Shown: positions 28,691 to 40,568, counted from the first letter of the stretch. The stretch is DNA of 64,000 nucleotides from Phymatolithon calcareum (GCA_977006965.1 OZ345356.1:124001-188000), one strand, 5' to 3'. The notes: generated by a model from the letters alone, not told the origin. Program-made: numbers and translations.

Positions 28691-30630
28691 TCACGGGTTG
28701 TGCACATCAATCTCAGCATCTTGTTCCGTTCGTCTTTGTAATAGCCCATTGTACCTCTCTTTCTCAACGTCTGACATGCTGTTCGTCTCCCCACGTCTGA
28801 TTTTCACCAGTCCTGACTCAAATGAAGCATCTTGCACGATTTGAGAAGTCGGAGAGATATAGTAATCACCCAACTGGCATTGAAACAATGCTGATTCCGG
28901 AATGGATTGGAGAGAATCAATTCCATCAAGTAACTCATCCAAAGTCATACGTGCATCCGATAGTGTTAGACCCCTCTTTTGCAGCTCCATGGTCACCGTG
29001 TTGATCTCGCCCAGCTGGTCAGCAAACTTAGCAAATCTATTCTTGAACGCGCTCCTTTGATCGATTACTAGGTCAGCATCTTCTGCATCCGTTGTTGCAA
29101 TTAACGCACTTCTCATACGATTGAGCCGTTGAAGCATGAGATATGTTGTAGACCATCGGGCTGTATTGTTTAAAACTGGACTGAGATTACATATATTGCG
29201 GAGAATCGCCCGGTTTTTTAGTCTCATCCGGCAGTTTCTCATCACATTATGCACAGACTGGATAGTGGTCGACAACGTCCTGTCCTTCTCAATAATACGA
29301 CGTACTTCCATATGTGACTTTTGGCTAGCACAGCCCACGTTTGGAATATCCATCAGTTCTGCAATGAGTTTGTTATCTGTGGGGTTGTGAATCGCACAGG
29401 AAGGCACACTGCGTTTGGTCGAGTTGTTCCTTGGCGGAAAGCCAAGGGCGGCGCGAAGCGCCGAACTTTATAAAAAAGACAATGGATCAAAAGATGACTT
29501 GGCAGTATGAGAATTGGATCAATGGAAGAATCTGGAAGCCGCTTCGCGGCTCCTAGCCCGCCGCAGGCACCGCCGAGGCGCTTACAGTGTAAGCACCAGT
29601 AAGCTGTGTAAGCACCTGTAAGCTGTAAGCAGCGGTTCTAGGGTTTGCCCTTGTTGATCTTTCATGGTGTAAGTACGCATCGAAACCTATGGTACTGTAA
29701 TGACTGTAATGCTATCTGTAATGGCTTGCTGTAAATGCAATCTGTAATGACAATTTGAAGGGAGCTATTTGTATAGGAGTATGATAGTGGCGTTGGACGC
29801 CACACAATCAGGCAAGTAGTCCATTCATGCATGTCGATTTTGTAGACATCGTGCATAATGTCTTCAAAGAATCGAACATACGCTTCGGCAGTGAACTTGG
29901 TAACCTCTGACGTAGCTGTAGTAACAGAATCATTAGTTTCTTCCTATGCTTTACGGCGATGAGCGGTGCAACTGGAACCTCTTCTTGGACCAAATTGCCA
30001 TTCACTATAACCTTGGCCTTGCGGCAGTACGACGCAAACAAACCGACGTAGTGGACACCGTTATGAGTCCATGCGTCATGCATTAGAGCCCCACTCGTCT
30101 GCTTCATCTCATCCAATATTTTGCGCTCAACCAGCTCGACAATCGAGAAAATCACCTTCTTGAAAGTATCATGGCAGAACGCAGCGTCATGCTTGGAGAA
30201 TGCACGAACTTCGCGGTCCTCTACAAATCGAATTGGTAGAAACTTGAAAATGATGAACCGAAGACAGCTGTTCATCGCCTTTTTACGTTCCGTGAGCTTC
30301 ATCACCATTGACGATTGAACTGTGAACTACGACCCGGATCTCAACTTCTCGGCAAGAACGGCTCGGTATGTCTCTAGCAAATGTTCTTCGCTTCCACGTC
30401 CAATGCAACGCTTGAGATGATTGTACGGGTTGGAGAACCCAGTACCCCTTTCCAAGAAAACTCACTTCCTCCAGTACACCGATCACCTTTTAAGCAGAGA
30501 TAGATGCAAAATGGCACATTCCGTCGAGTTCGGCCTATTTGACGCGATCGTATATCACGGGTTTGTTCTCGCATGAGCTTCATAAGCAGCTGCACAACTT
30601 GTTTCGGCTTTGGTTTCGGTGAAGGTAGTG
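28691..30630 (-). pseudogene. hAT transposase, decayed and interrupted
   Basis: In order on the minus strand: a BED-finger remnant (HLKRC, about 30410); LPIRFVEDREVRAFSKHDA (about 30200); the catalytic-core region MHDAWTHNGVHYVGLFASYC (about 30060), whose Asp corresponds to the first catalytic Asp; then, beyond the 29407-29809 insert, IPNVGCASQKSHMEV, the GCA(S/H) motif preceding the hAT insertion domain; and LSPVLNNTARWSTTYLMLQR, with the conserved RW. The C-terminal dimerisation domain is not evident. Frame changes and stops occur at several points. It is related to the fragment at 20354-20716. Confidence 0.85.
29407..29809. mobile_element. Roughly 400-bp hairpin-rich element (family Z), copy 1
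   Basis: This sequence sits inside the hAT transposase and is repeated in inverted orientation at 32906-33282. Flanking AGGCA at 29402-29406 and 29810-29814 may be a 5-bp target duplication. It contains several short GC-rich hairpins (GGCGTTGGACGCC, TTGGCGGAAAGCCAA, GCCGCTTCGCGGC) and a run of TGTAAGC/GTAATG words. It encodes nothing recognisable. It is a non-autonomous element of unknown class. Confidence 0.75.
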
Positions 30631-31002
30631 TCATCGCTAGTAGAGCGGAATGTGCTGGAACGTTGAACGAGGTCTGATAGGTGGGTTGAACTCGACTGTG
30701 AAGCGGAATGCGTGAGAATTCGGAGAAGGCTGATAGGTTTTAAATCAAGAGATCTAATGATATCCCTTTCATGCTTGAGACTGAACCATAGTGAGTGCTG
30801 GACTCTAATCGTAGCTAAAGACATTCAAGCCGTTGTTTTGTATCTGGCTGGTAAATTGATCGATACAGCTGAGTAGATGATTGCACATGAATAGGCCCAT
30901 TGTTGAAACCGTTTGGAGTCCGACGGCTCAATCTCGTCTTTATTTAACACATCAAGAAGTAGCCATGGCCCAAGTGTCATAGACGTTTTGAAGGCACGCA
31001 GA

Positions 31003-31222
31003 ACGTACTCTGGGTATTACTAGAACAAAGACCACGTACTGAACATAAGGTGAGTACGTTGATTCTTGCATCCGATTAATGTGCTGTGTCTAATGTTCAT
31101 CTACGTACTCTGGGTATTATTAGAACAAAGACCACGTACTGAACATGAGGTGAGTACGTTGATTCCCTCAACATTCTGCTTTACTAGCTCCCCCATAACA
31201 TTCCCCTGGTCCAATGTTCATC
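31003..31222. repeat. 100-bp tandem duplication in the hAT 5' region
   Basis: Two copies of a unit starting ACGTACTCTGGGTATTA begin exactly 100 bp apart at 31003 and 31103. A third, partial copy (CTACTACGTTTCTCAGTATTAG) begins near 31221. It lies between the transposase N-terminus and the right terminus, that is, in the probable promoter region of the element. Confidence 0.85.
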
Positions 31223-31900
31223 TACTACGTTTCTCAGTATTAGGTGCAACCAATTCAAATTGCAATTCAGTTCGAAGAACCAATTTGGGTGGAATTGGGA
31301 AAAAAAGCAATTAAATTGATAGCAATGGAATTGGCACAACCCCTGCATATCAGTGGTGCTAGAAGAAGAATGAAACTGATGAATGTGCTAAGAATGTTTC
31401 GAGGAGGGCTCTATATACAGAGAAGTCTTGATATATTCCGAACGTTCAAAAGACCCTTCTGGAAGTATGTCGTTCATGTCACTCCAAACTCGATGCGAAT
31501 CAAAACCCAAGCGATGATCATGATGAACGAACTTCTATGCGCGCTACTTGAGAAGTGGGCATCAACATCTACACGACGACTAAGCATTCTCTATCAGATT
31601 GAACATTGGAAGTACAGTAGACGCCTGCTCGCATCAATTCAGAAGGAGAAGGGCGAACTGGAAATGATGGAGGACGGCAAAAAAGTCAAGATAGAAACAT
31701 GGCCGTGCAAGCGATCTCTCCGAGAAAAAGGGAAAAATAAGAACATAGATACTCAAGGCGAATCCAATCATCAGCGGAACAATGCACACAGCACTCAAGC
31801 TAAGGAGTCATCATCGGAACCAATGCGAGCAATGGTTCCTGGGAAGAGTCCCACGAAATCCATCGCAAGTGGAAGAAAGTATCGGACACCTGGGTAAATG

Positions 31901-32905
31901 GTGTACATCCACGATGAAGAATATAATACTATTGCTGGTGTGGACAAGCGATGAATAAAGAAGAGTAATGCTTCATACACTCAGAAAGCAATAATTCGCT
32001 GTGGCCTTGCGCTGGACGTACAGTAGATGGAACGTGAAAGGATGTCGCAGATTTCAAAAGAAACTGCAGCAATTGTAACAAGGCACCACTGTGATTGGCG
32101 ACCGAAAATAGCGAAATTATACGATTGGTACATAGTGGAAATAAAATAAATTATCGGGTCTACGAGAGAACCACGAAATTCTTAACTTCTCACCGACGAC
32201 CGGTGAGACAGGTTGATCCACCTAAGGAATGAGTACACATGCGAGTTTACTTCTTCTTACTTCGTAATGCGTTCCCACAGTATCAGCGGTATGGCATATA
32301 TATTGCATGCTGACTTCTGAACACACACTAATTACTCTCTTCTATAACATCGTAACAAATCTAGGCCTCGCACTCTGACTGACCCCACACCAAAGAATGA
32401 ATGGTGGTAACGAAATGGCCCAGTCCCCCCGAATAATCTCAAAACCACATGAACTTGTGCGGGGTCCCTCCGAGCAGTTCTAGGGAGGGTAGTGAAAGTA
32501 GAGAAAATGAGAGCTAAAATGTATTAAAAATCAACTCTAAACTTTACACTGAAAGTGTGCTTCTCGTACTCGACAAACGACACAATAAATGCAAGAGTTA
32601 GTGTATCAGTTCCGATACCAGAGTTGATAATCATTGAATCCGCAAAATGACCGAATGAATTGTAATCACGCTGGCATAATAACGATACGCCGTTCTAATC
32701 AAACGTTTTGGAAATAATCGCGAATTTCATTTGCTTCGCTCCATCTTGATTTTAAAAAAATCTGATGGTAAGAACCGCATGGAGAACTGCTCTCAATGAA
32801 CCCAAGCTATGAACCGAGCGCGTGCTGCTGACTAAAATAAGACAAATTATAAATACAATGATTCCTTATTATTATTTTACACAATTATCACTATATGATT
32901 CTTGC
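31901..32905. other. Unassigned region
   Basis: AT-rich, without supported genes. A TCTCACCG/CGGTGAGA hairpin lies at about 32190-32210. Confidence 0.4.
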
Positions 32906-33282
32906 GGCGTCCAACACGACTCTCATACCCTCCATTTCCTATAAGTCTAGCTCCCTTCAAATTGTCATTACAGCTTGCGTTTACAGCAAGCCCTTACATA
33001 TAGCATTGCAGTCATTACAGTACCGTAGGTTTTGATGGGTACTTACACCATGAAGGTTTACCAAGAGCAAACTCTAGAAGCGCTGCTTATAGCTTACAGA
33101 TGCTTTGCACAGCTTACAGCTTACATGTGCTTACAGTGTAAGCATTACAGCGGAGCCTGCGGCGGGCTAGGAAGCCGCGGAGCGGCTTCCAGATTCTTTC
33201 TATTGATCCATTTCTCATACTGCGAAAGTCATTCTTATTCCAATTCTTTTTCGATAAAGGTCGCCGCTTCGCGGCGCCCTCG
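32906..33282. mobile_element. Family Z element, copy 2 (inverted relative to copy 1)
   Basis: The reverse complement of this stretch aligns with 29407-29809 over nearly its whole length, from GGCGTCCAAC at one end through TTCAAATTGTCATTACAG, GCTTACAGTGTAAGC and GGCTTCC to the GCGGCGCC hairpin at the other. It starts right after ATTCTTGC. The target duplication is uncertain. Confidence 0.8.
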
Positions 33283-34869
33283 TCGTTTTGACAGTGAACA
33301 ACCCGACCACAGCCAGTGTGCCAACTTGTGCGATCAACAACCGCACATTCATGCGGATTCTGTGTTAGTCAAGTATATATCAGAAAGTGTACGGTTTGAG
33401 TCTAGTTCTAAATTTTCACTAATAATAAAGCGGGAAACACACCTGCACGGAAATGGTCCATCCATGGCCTCTCACCAATCCTACGGTGGAGCCCGCCACA
33501 AAGAATCGTGACATGGCTAACAAAGTTAAGGACTCAAATAAGGATGGTCCCTGCGTCATCAATTGCAGTCGTTGATCAACGCGACGATCCCCGACCCCGA
33601 CTACGGCGGCGCAGCAGAATATTGCGAAAAACGTAGAAGCGTCTGCAATGTATCACGAAAGAAAATATGAAGATTACTGTCGCAGCACTCTGCGCTCCAC
33701 TGACGCTCATATGTGGCAACTGCGAGCTCCCAAAAATGGGAATGAAGTTTCCCAGCTTGTAGAAATGTTCGATTGTTCGTGCCGAGGAAAGCGAAAGGAG
33801 TCTCAAATTTCGGACAGCTGACATTGCGCAAAGAAAAGATACTGAAAAGACGAACAATCCTATTTCTGAGTTATAAATTAGACTTAAAGTGATGGATTCA
33901 AGACTAGCAGTCACCTAAACACGATTCAATGTTCTGGAAGCGATGCTGTAGACCCAGAAGAGGTGAATGAGAGATTCTGAGCAAATAGCAAGAAGATTGA
34001 AATTACGTGAAGCATAAGTGAGAAAGTTAAAGGTAGCGCCGGTTATTGAACTTCCCGCTAGACATTGCTAAAATTATACTGAAAAACTAGACAAGAACCA
34101 TACAAAAAGTGGAAAATGCACGTTCTCTACATAAAAAACCTTCCCAGAGCAGAGAGAATCGAGATCGAAGAAGTCATCGGAGAGATCCTCTCGAAACAAA
34201 ATTTGCTTCACATTTCGTTCATAAGATACTCTGCAATGACCCTGGCCCAGAGAATCGACATTCTAGAAATTAAGGCACTAGTATAATCTACCATACTTTT
34301 GCTAATACCACATCTCAGTGTCTTCGGTCTTTCCTTCGGAAAAAGTTGCATAGCAATGCAAGCGATGTACAGAAAAGAAACATCACAAAGCAGAGAGGAA
34401 GGGATCGTCACAGCTAACAACTGAAAACAAGATACCAAGTAAAGACTTATACCTAAGCCTCGGTAGAGCAGTTCATAGGAAGACCACTAAGACGGACAGA
34501 GACACGAGATTCACAGCCCACTGGAAGCAATTCGCTCTCAGACAGCATATTGCCCCAGATTTTCGAGAAATTCTTCAGAGGCAAGAAAATCCGCACGAAA
34601 CAATGGTAAAGCAGAGCATTCCGATTCCTCAGGGCAGGGAACCTCGATCCCCACCGTGCCTCAGAAGGATCTAAGAAAAAGAAGAACTAGTCGTATTAAT
34701 TCAACAAAAACCTTTCGCGCGTGCATACATTGAATTAACATGGATCTCCTGATGCGCTGAATTACTTTGAACAAAGGGTCAATGTGAGATTCAATGCCAC
34801 TATCATGCACCCTCGTGCTTCTAGACATAGATCCCTTCTTTAATTTCTATAAGCTTGGATTAAAGCAAA
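33283..34869. other. Unassigned region
   Basis: Only short frames on both strands (for example minus 33576-33914), none with a recognisable domain. No repeats stand out. Confidence 0.4.
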
Positions 34870-35125
34870 GCATTACAGATACAAGAAGAGTAATTACACT
34901 ACCCTAGTTTCCGATAGGTACTCAAGAAATTGATGATTACTATGGCAAATGCAAAACCTTTCTGACAGCTTTATAACAATGTACGAGGCAATCTTACAGC
35001 TCCCAGCTATCTCTACTGTGACGGCGGCTTCCGCAATCTTCCATTGATCCATTTGTCATATTGCCAAGTAACCCTAACCTTTACCAAATCATCATTTAGA
35101 TCCAATTCTTCTCCGCTTCGAATGA
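34870..35125. repeat. Family Z element, degraded copy 3
   Basis: The stretch CGGCTTCCGCAATCTTCC followed by ATTGATCCATTTGTCATA and the words CTTACAGCT and GATAGGTACT align with copy 2 in the same orientation at lower identity. Ends are not clear. Confidence 0.6.
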
Positions 35126-36180
35126 CGCCACCGAAGCAAGTATTCCATCACTTGCGTTTCAATTCCCCCTGCTCACAAGCATAACGTCGACATTTTGGTG
35201 TTACAGAATCCAAATTACACTCAGAGGAAAAAATCTGTAGGACTTCTATACCATAAGTGTCCCTAGTCCGTCGCCATGAACATGTCCTCGCTAAGGAGAA
35301 CTGTATCTCTTATTCGGAAAATCGTGCGGTCTTAAGCTAATATTCATGCACACAGAGAAAAACTTCTAGCTCATGATAGCACAGATCGCGAAAATCAAGT
35401 TTAGGGTGTCTACATATCTCCAAAATACACTAAAGAAGAAACTAAGAAATGCTTAAGCATGAGAAGCATACGTCAGGGTCGTATCGGGCGGTCTGCTCTA
35501 CTGGAATACCCGAAGACCGTCAGTTTGATCGGATTACAAGTGAGAATTTTCGCGGTTTCGAAGCCTGATCTTGAGAAACAAATCAGGATTCAATCAGTTT
35601 TTGCTCTGAATATTTCGACAGTCGATGAAGTTTGGCCGATACAAAAGACAACGAAACTGCCCGGACTGAGCGCCTAGAACAATACTGGATATGTTCTAAA
35701 TTCAGAAACGTTTGTTGAGGCCGTTTCGGTACTCAGTCAAATGAGTTTTATAGAAGCGCGATACGCTTTCGCATCGGGAACACACGTTTAAACTGATTAA
35801 TTCTTTGAAACTGCAGTGTCTTAGCTGTGAGAGTGATTCATCTTCCTCAGATACGCTGTTTTCTAGTGGATATCATGGAAGAACTCGGAATGAGCCACTC
35901 AGTTGCTCGTATTATAGCCAAACAAAGCGTAACAAGGACATGCATGTAGTGCGTAAGTAGTGACAGCTTTGCTTGCTGTAAGTATGCACGTCTGGATGCT
36001 CCTGGAAGCATGAGAGAAATATCCAGAATATTCGAGCACATGCATTATTTGACGAATTCATTGCTATAAGGAAATTTCTGGAGCTCTCTAGATAAAAAGG
36101 AATGTGTCGTATATCCCGGACAGTGCCTCAATCAATCGGACAAAAATATATTTCCGAAAAGTAATCGAAAAATATGATAT
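35126..36180. other. Unassigned region
   Basis: No supported gene. One short plus-strand frame (35459-35677) has no recognisable domain. Confidence 0.4.
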
Positions 36181-36185
36181 TGTGG

Positions 36186-38275
36186 CCTGCACGGCCATTT
36201 TTTCAAAAAGAGCGGACATCCTGCCCTGTTAACTGGAGAGAATATTGAGCAATTTAATCTAAGAATTTTCCCATTCGCTTTCCCGCTCAAATTTACGCCA
36301 ACTTCGCGCTCACCATCCCATTTTGGCGAATGTTTTTTCGCGGCAGGCGCATCACTTTGATTGACCATCCCACAATGGGCACTGAAATCAGAACGAGGCA
36401 GAGCTACGGACGAATTTCTTGCCTCGGTAACTATCCCTCGGCTCTTCCCCGTCTGCGGCACCGCGCCCTTGCGGGAATCGAGGAGGAGGAAGATGGGGCC
36501 CAAAACGCTGTCTCGGCGCGCTCGGCGCAGTCTGGCGGACGCAACGGGGGCCGTCATTGACGGCATGACGTACCGCGAAGCTGACTCAATGTTCCGCATC
36601 GCAAAATCTACGATCGCCGACAATGTCCGCCGCGTCAAACGTGCTGCAGCTGGCCGGCCGACACCGAATCGCGGGCGCCAAAGAGCATTTACCGACGAGG
36701 AGGAGACCCTCATCGTCGCATTTCTGCTAAGGCATAGCGACAGAGCAAACACTCTCCGCCGCGGGCATCTTGTCGAGGTACTCAATATATTTATCGAAAA
36801 CCTGCCGCCCGGGCGGCAAGCCGCTCTCCCGTTCCAGGCGAACACGCCAGGCGTCCGGTTTCTGCGCAGCTTCGAGAAGCGACATCGCCGCGAACTAGCG
36901 TTCGCGGCGCCCACCCATCAAGAGGAAAAGAGCTACGCTGCCGTGAATGAAGACGCCATCACGGAGCTCTGCGCGACGCTGCAGCGGCTGTACGAAGACT
37001 TCGGGTTCGATGCTGCCCGTGTTTGGAACCTGGACGAGTGCGGCAGCTCGCCACACAGCGACTGCGTCGCTAAGACGAAGGCCAGGTGCTACGTCCGGCG
37101 TAAGGGGCTGCGAGATATGAAGGTCGCTGACTTCTCGCGCGTGCAGCGCGTGACGATGATGCCGGCAGTGAGTGCGCGCGGCCACTTCGGCCCCGTTTTG
37201 TTTGTCCTTAAGGGGAAGTCTCTCCCTTATCGCACAGCACCGCCGTCCGGTCCCCCTTTATCGAGATGTACGCGTCTCGACTACCCCGTGGCGCGGTCGT
37301 CGCCGTTCGCGAGGAGACCGGCGGAGTTAACTCGGAGAATTTCTACCAGTGGGCAAAGCACTTCGTCGCCAGCGTGCGCGACCTAGCGGCAAACGGGCGC
37401 AAGGTTCTCCTTACGTACGACGCGTACAGGTCACACATGTCGTTCCGTGTGCTGCAGCATTTTCGAGAGAACTGTATAGTCATGTATGCTCTTCCAGCTC
37501 ACACGTCAGCCCTGCGAAATCACCCTGTTCGCCGCCTTCAAGGCGGCGCTACGCGATGCTATGATGGCGGACGTCGATGGGGACTACCTGCACAAGTACG
37601 ATGCATTCGATTTCTGCGACATGATGCGCAGCTCCAACGAGAAGTCTTTTACAAGGGCGAATGCTGCCGCCGGGTTCCAGCGCTGCGGCCTCTGGCCGCT
37701 TGGCCGGCACCGCCTCCTCTCCGCCCCAATCCTGGCCACCTCCTCGCAGACCGCAGAACTGCTGAGTATAGAGGACCTAGAGGTCCTCTACCAAGAAAAA
37801 ATGCGGAGCATCCGCGCCGACATCCTCGGCGCAAATGTCATTGTGCAGCGGTGCGGCTTCATCGACACCTCGAAAGGTGCTGTGCTGACCGCTGACTGTA
37901 CCATGCGTGCCGCTGTCGCCAGTTGCCGCGAAGAAGGGAGCGGAGAGCGTCACGGCCAGCCGACGTGCTCTGTCTGCCGCCCGCCCAGAGCAAGCCGAAC
38001 GAGCTGCAATTAACAAATCTGAACGTGCCCGCTGCGCGATCCGCGCTCAACTGAGCAACATGTCCGTCTCTGAATTTCGTCTTTCAGTTCGCTCCTTGAA
38101 GGAGCGACGAGTGCATGCTCGTTTGCGCGCTTCACTGCGCAAACTGCCGTCGCTCGAAGCGCCTTCGTCAACTTGACCGAATCACCTATATTTTCGTAAA
38201 CGTTTATGATGTTTTTGTCCGGGCCATTAGATCTTTTTTGCCCTACTTCATTTTGCCAGAATGGCCGAATTGCAG
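36186..38275 (+). mobile_element. pogo-like DNA transposon (degenerate)
   Basis: The element surrounds the transposase relic at 36361-38013. A candidate inverted end pair is CTGCACGGCCATTTTTTC at 36186-36203 and AGAATGGCCGAATTGCAG at 38258-38275. The match is only about a dozen bases with a small gap, so the boundaries are tentative and I could not confirm a TA target duplication. Confidence 0.5.
36361..38013 (+). pseudogene. pogo/jerky-type DDE transposase with two frameshifts
   Basis: The frame starts at about 36361; the more usual start may be the ATG of MGPKTLSRRARRSLADATGA near 36493. A helix-turn-helix DNA-binding region follows (MTYREADSMFRIAKSTIADN), then a CENP-B-like second HTH with basic linker. 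The DDE_1 core opens with VWNLDECG (first catalytic Asp, about 37030) and continues after a frameshift near 37220-37265 with VLLTYDAYRSHM (second Asp, about 37410) and ALPAHTS. After another frameshift near 37510 it shows QPCEITLFAAFKAAL, where most pogo enzymes have QPLDVxVFGPFK. The third acidic residue is thus Glu. The conserved DFCDMMRSSNEKSFTRANAA region and a basic tail follow. Base composition is more GC-rich than the flanks. Confidence 0.85.
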
Positions 38276-38985
38276 ATTTATTTACATAAAAGTTACGGGT
38301 ATTTAGGAGTCTTTTCGACACCGGAATTGGAATTCTTAGCTGGCAGCGGGCCTTTGTACATAAATTGCAAAAAATTCGTTATTTCTTGGTATTTTTTCAG
38401 TTAAAACAAGAGCGATTGTCCGGAATACAGGGCACCCTCCTTTTAATTCGTATTTAGAGTTTTATGATACTTGTCAGTTACGTGAATTCAATGCCTATAT
38501 AAGGAATGCTCTAGTTCCGACGAGCGGACTGGAGCCCACCGCAATTAGTCTCTGTACATCGACCAAACCGCTTGCGATAGCGTGCCTGCTACTTGGAGAG
38601 TGTAGCGCAAGCATTAAATATTACTGTCACATAATGCTCTGTGTGACGGATGACTAGTAAGAGTGGCTAGGGGTGTTTATTCAGCGAAAATTCCCTCTTT
38701 TTATGGTCATTTAGCGACTTTCCTCATGTCTGTATTATGATACAAATCACTGTCCTCCGAATCGGACAAACCTATTGGTTGCACTAGCAAAATTCTACCA
38801 CCCCGCTTACTCATGGACCGTCCGAACCCTAACATACACGCGAGGGTTAAGGCAAACCTTGCCGGTGATTGGACTGCCAGGAATGTCCGGTGGGACAATT
38901 ATCGTACGACGGCCGGACAGGAAAAACTGGGGCAGGTAGCAACGTCTGAAATAGATTGTATTTATCACGACTTTTTTGAAGTAAA
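38276..38985. other. Unassigned region
   Basis: No supported gene; AT-rich, with a short plus-strand frame from 38813 that leads into the SINE fragment and is probably chance. Confidence 0.4.
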
Positions 38986-38989
38986 TGAC

Positions 38990-39108
38990 TGGGTGTTTGT
39001 TTGTTTGTTTGTTTGTTTATTGCAGGTTATTCGAATTACACAATGTGCACATCATTCAACATCTAGGGGTCCTCTAAATGTTCCTGATATGGATCCATTC
39101 CTGGTACT
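38990..39108 (-). mobile_element. SINE 3' fragment (5'-truncated)
   Basis: (TGTT)n followed by TATTGCAGGTTATTCGAATT and GGGGTCCTCTAAATGTTCC is nearly identical to the 3' half of the complete SINE at 43952-44253, in the same minus orientation. The tRNA-like head is absent. At 39109 the sequence switches abruptly to LINE-Y. Confidence 0.88.
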
Positions 39109-39325
39109 TAGCAAAGTATGAACTGGACGTTAGAGAAATGTTAACAACTGAAAAGGCAATAGACTCCCTGCAACTCTACAGGGTCACCCTACTTGACAAT
39201 ATGGAAACGAAGAGTCCCTGTATTAGGGACCAGGAGATATACTAGAATGAACAAGTACCAAAAAGCTGCGCCCGAACAGTGCTAGGAGTGTTATTGAGGG
39301 CTTTTAACACGCAATCTGTGTAAGA
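39109..39325 (+). mobile_element. LINE-Y 3' fragment
   Basis: Translation LAKYELDVREMLTTEKAIDS, then VTLLDNMET, and the tail AGTGTTATTGAGGGCTTTT match the LINE-Y ends at 6820-7148 and 45290-45720. It directly follows the truncated SINE. Confidence 0.8.
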
Positions 39326-39594
39326 ATGGGCACTAAAATCCCACCTCCACCACGGCGAAGTTTTGCAGATAGAGCTAGAAATCCTTTGTCTTTCGAAGCC
39401 GAAAAACATGGCAGATAGTAATTCTGCAGCAGAGAGTGGTTACTTGTTTATCTGAGGAGCTATGGATGCTCGCAGAAATCTCGTACATCAATTTTGCAAA
39501 CGAGTACGACAACAATGCACGAACTCAAAAAGCAATCGTTTTCGAAGTTTTCAGATTAAGTATCACGTAGCTTCAACGATTCTAATGCGAGTCT

Positions 39595-40568
39595 TCGCTT
39601 GAATATGATTGCGGACGACGTCATACTAATGGCGAGGAATGAAGAAGAGCTCCGGGAAATGCTCAACAAATGCTCGGAATGGGCGCAGGCCTATCGAATG
39701 ACGTGGTCAACCGGAAAGAGCTCCGTCATACTGCCAGGTCGAAGGATCAGACAACCGCTTGTTCTGGCGAACGAGGAAGTTCAAATAAGACGCACGGCAA
39801 AATATCTCGGTACGACAATCAACAAGAACGAAATTCGTGACGACCGACTCCTGGAGCGCTTCAAAAGCGCTGGCGCAAAAGTGCGGCTCATGAGCACTCT
39901 GGGCATGACATGGAAAGGATACATCACAGAAAATGCATCAGGCTTTTCAAAGCATTCATCAGGCCGGTATATGAGTACGCCTCGCATATTACTCCTGACA
40001 CAATCCGAGTATCGAGAGCAGCAGTACAAGTCAAAAAGGACATCGCAACGATACTGTTTGGAAAGTGGGCAGGGCGGTACTAGAGAAGACTATTGAAGCT
40101 ATGCCAATAGAACCATGGGAGTTCCGCCGACAGCACCTGCTCTCGAAGTTAGCGCGAAGACTTAGGAAGGTTGTGGAGGAGACACGAGAAGCGGGGGCGG
40201 AGCTGGAACTCGAGACGCTGGACCGCATGCGAAAATCGAGCACACCACTGATATCTAAGACAGGAGTGCCCTCTGACAAGCCTGGGGACAAAAAGAAGAA
40301 CGCCATGCTAGGAAAATTGCATTTGCTAAGAATGGTCTACCGCACCAAAGCAGTGAGGATGAAAGAAAGCAGGCACAGAATTCTCTGCGCAAGATGGTTT
40401 GTGGATCAGTTTCCAAGAAATCCGCCGAAGTTAATAGAAGAAATGGGCAGTCAAGGAGCATGGGCAGTTAGAATACTGAAGAGCATCCTGAGGAAGCCAG
40501 CATGGATCCCCAAAGAGGAGACGAACGTGGCCCGAGCCATCGACGGGATACTAAGTAATTCTGATTAA
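39595..40568 (+). pseudogene. LINE-C reverse transcriptase C-terminal part
   Basis: The frame starts inside reverse transcriptase motif C (IADDVILMA at about 39608), followed by MTWSTGKSSVIL and KYLGTTINKNEIRD. A frame change near 40020-40070 leads to FGKWAGRAVLEKTIEAMPIE and a long basic C-terminal region ending GILSNSD at 40568. The palm motifs A and B are missing because of 5' truncation. This family differs clearly from LINE-A and LINE-B. The end of the element lies after 40568 but is obscured by the nested insertion at 40602-40944. Confidence 0.8.

Larger units (their letters stand above)
28261..31345 (-). mobile_element. Structurally complete hAT transposon (TIRs plus 8-bp duplication)
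   Basis: The left terminus CAGGGGTTGCGCTAATTC begins at 28261 and the right terminus ends CAACCCCTG at 31345. These are inverted repeats that share subterminal ATCAATTTAATTGCT. The perfect 8-bp duplication CATATCAG lies outside at 28253-28260 and 31346-31353, which is the length and end sequence typical of the hAT superfamily. The interior holds a decayed minus-strand transposase, a roughly 400-bp inserted element (29407-29809) and a 100-bp tandem duplication near the 5' end of the transposase. Confidence 0.95.
28130..31900 (+). pseudogene. LINE reverse transcriptase C-terminal relic split by a hAT element
   Basis: The plus-strand frame before the hAT ends ISKGATVSKTVEHIS, and the frame after it continues GARRRMKLMNVLRMFRGG, then FRTFKRPFWKYVVHVTP. 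Joined, these align with LINE-A over the region GVSMNNKGVTDD to IIPKWEYALHVTP. A stop (TAA in AEY*GIM) and loss of the 5' part make it inactive. The sense continuation on both sides independently confirms the hAT boundaries. The apparent frame opening at 31244 is partly hAT terminus and should not be used. Confidence 0.83.

Noticed and set aside
31244-31353. Start of a gene at 31244
   Set aside because: The first 37 codons are the hAT terminus and its target duplication. Only the part after 31353 is LINE coding.
29407-33282. One large transposon with 400-bp terminal inverted repeats
   Set aside because: The left arm lies inside the hAT element and the right arm outside it. The hAT boundaries with an 8-bp duplication fall between them, so the arms are separate insertions.
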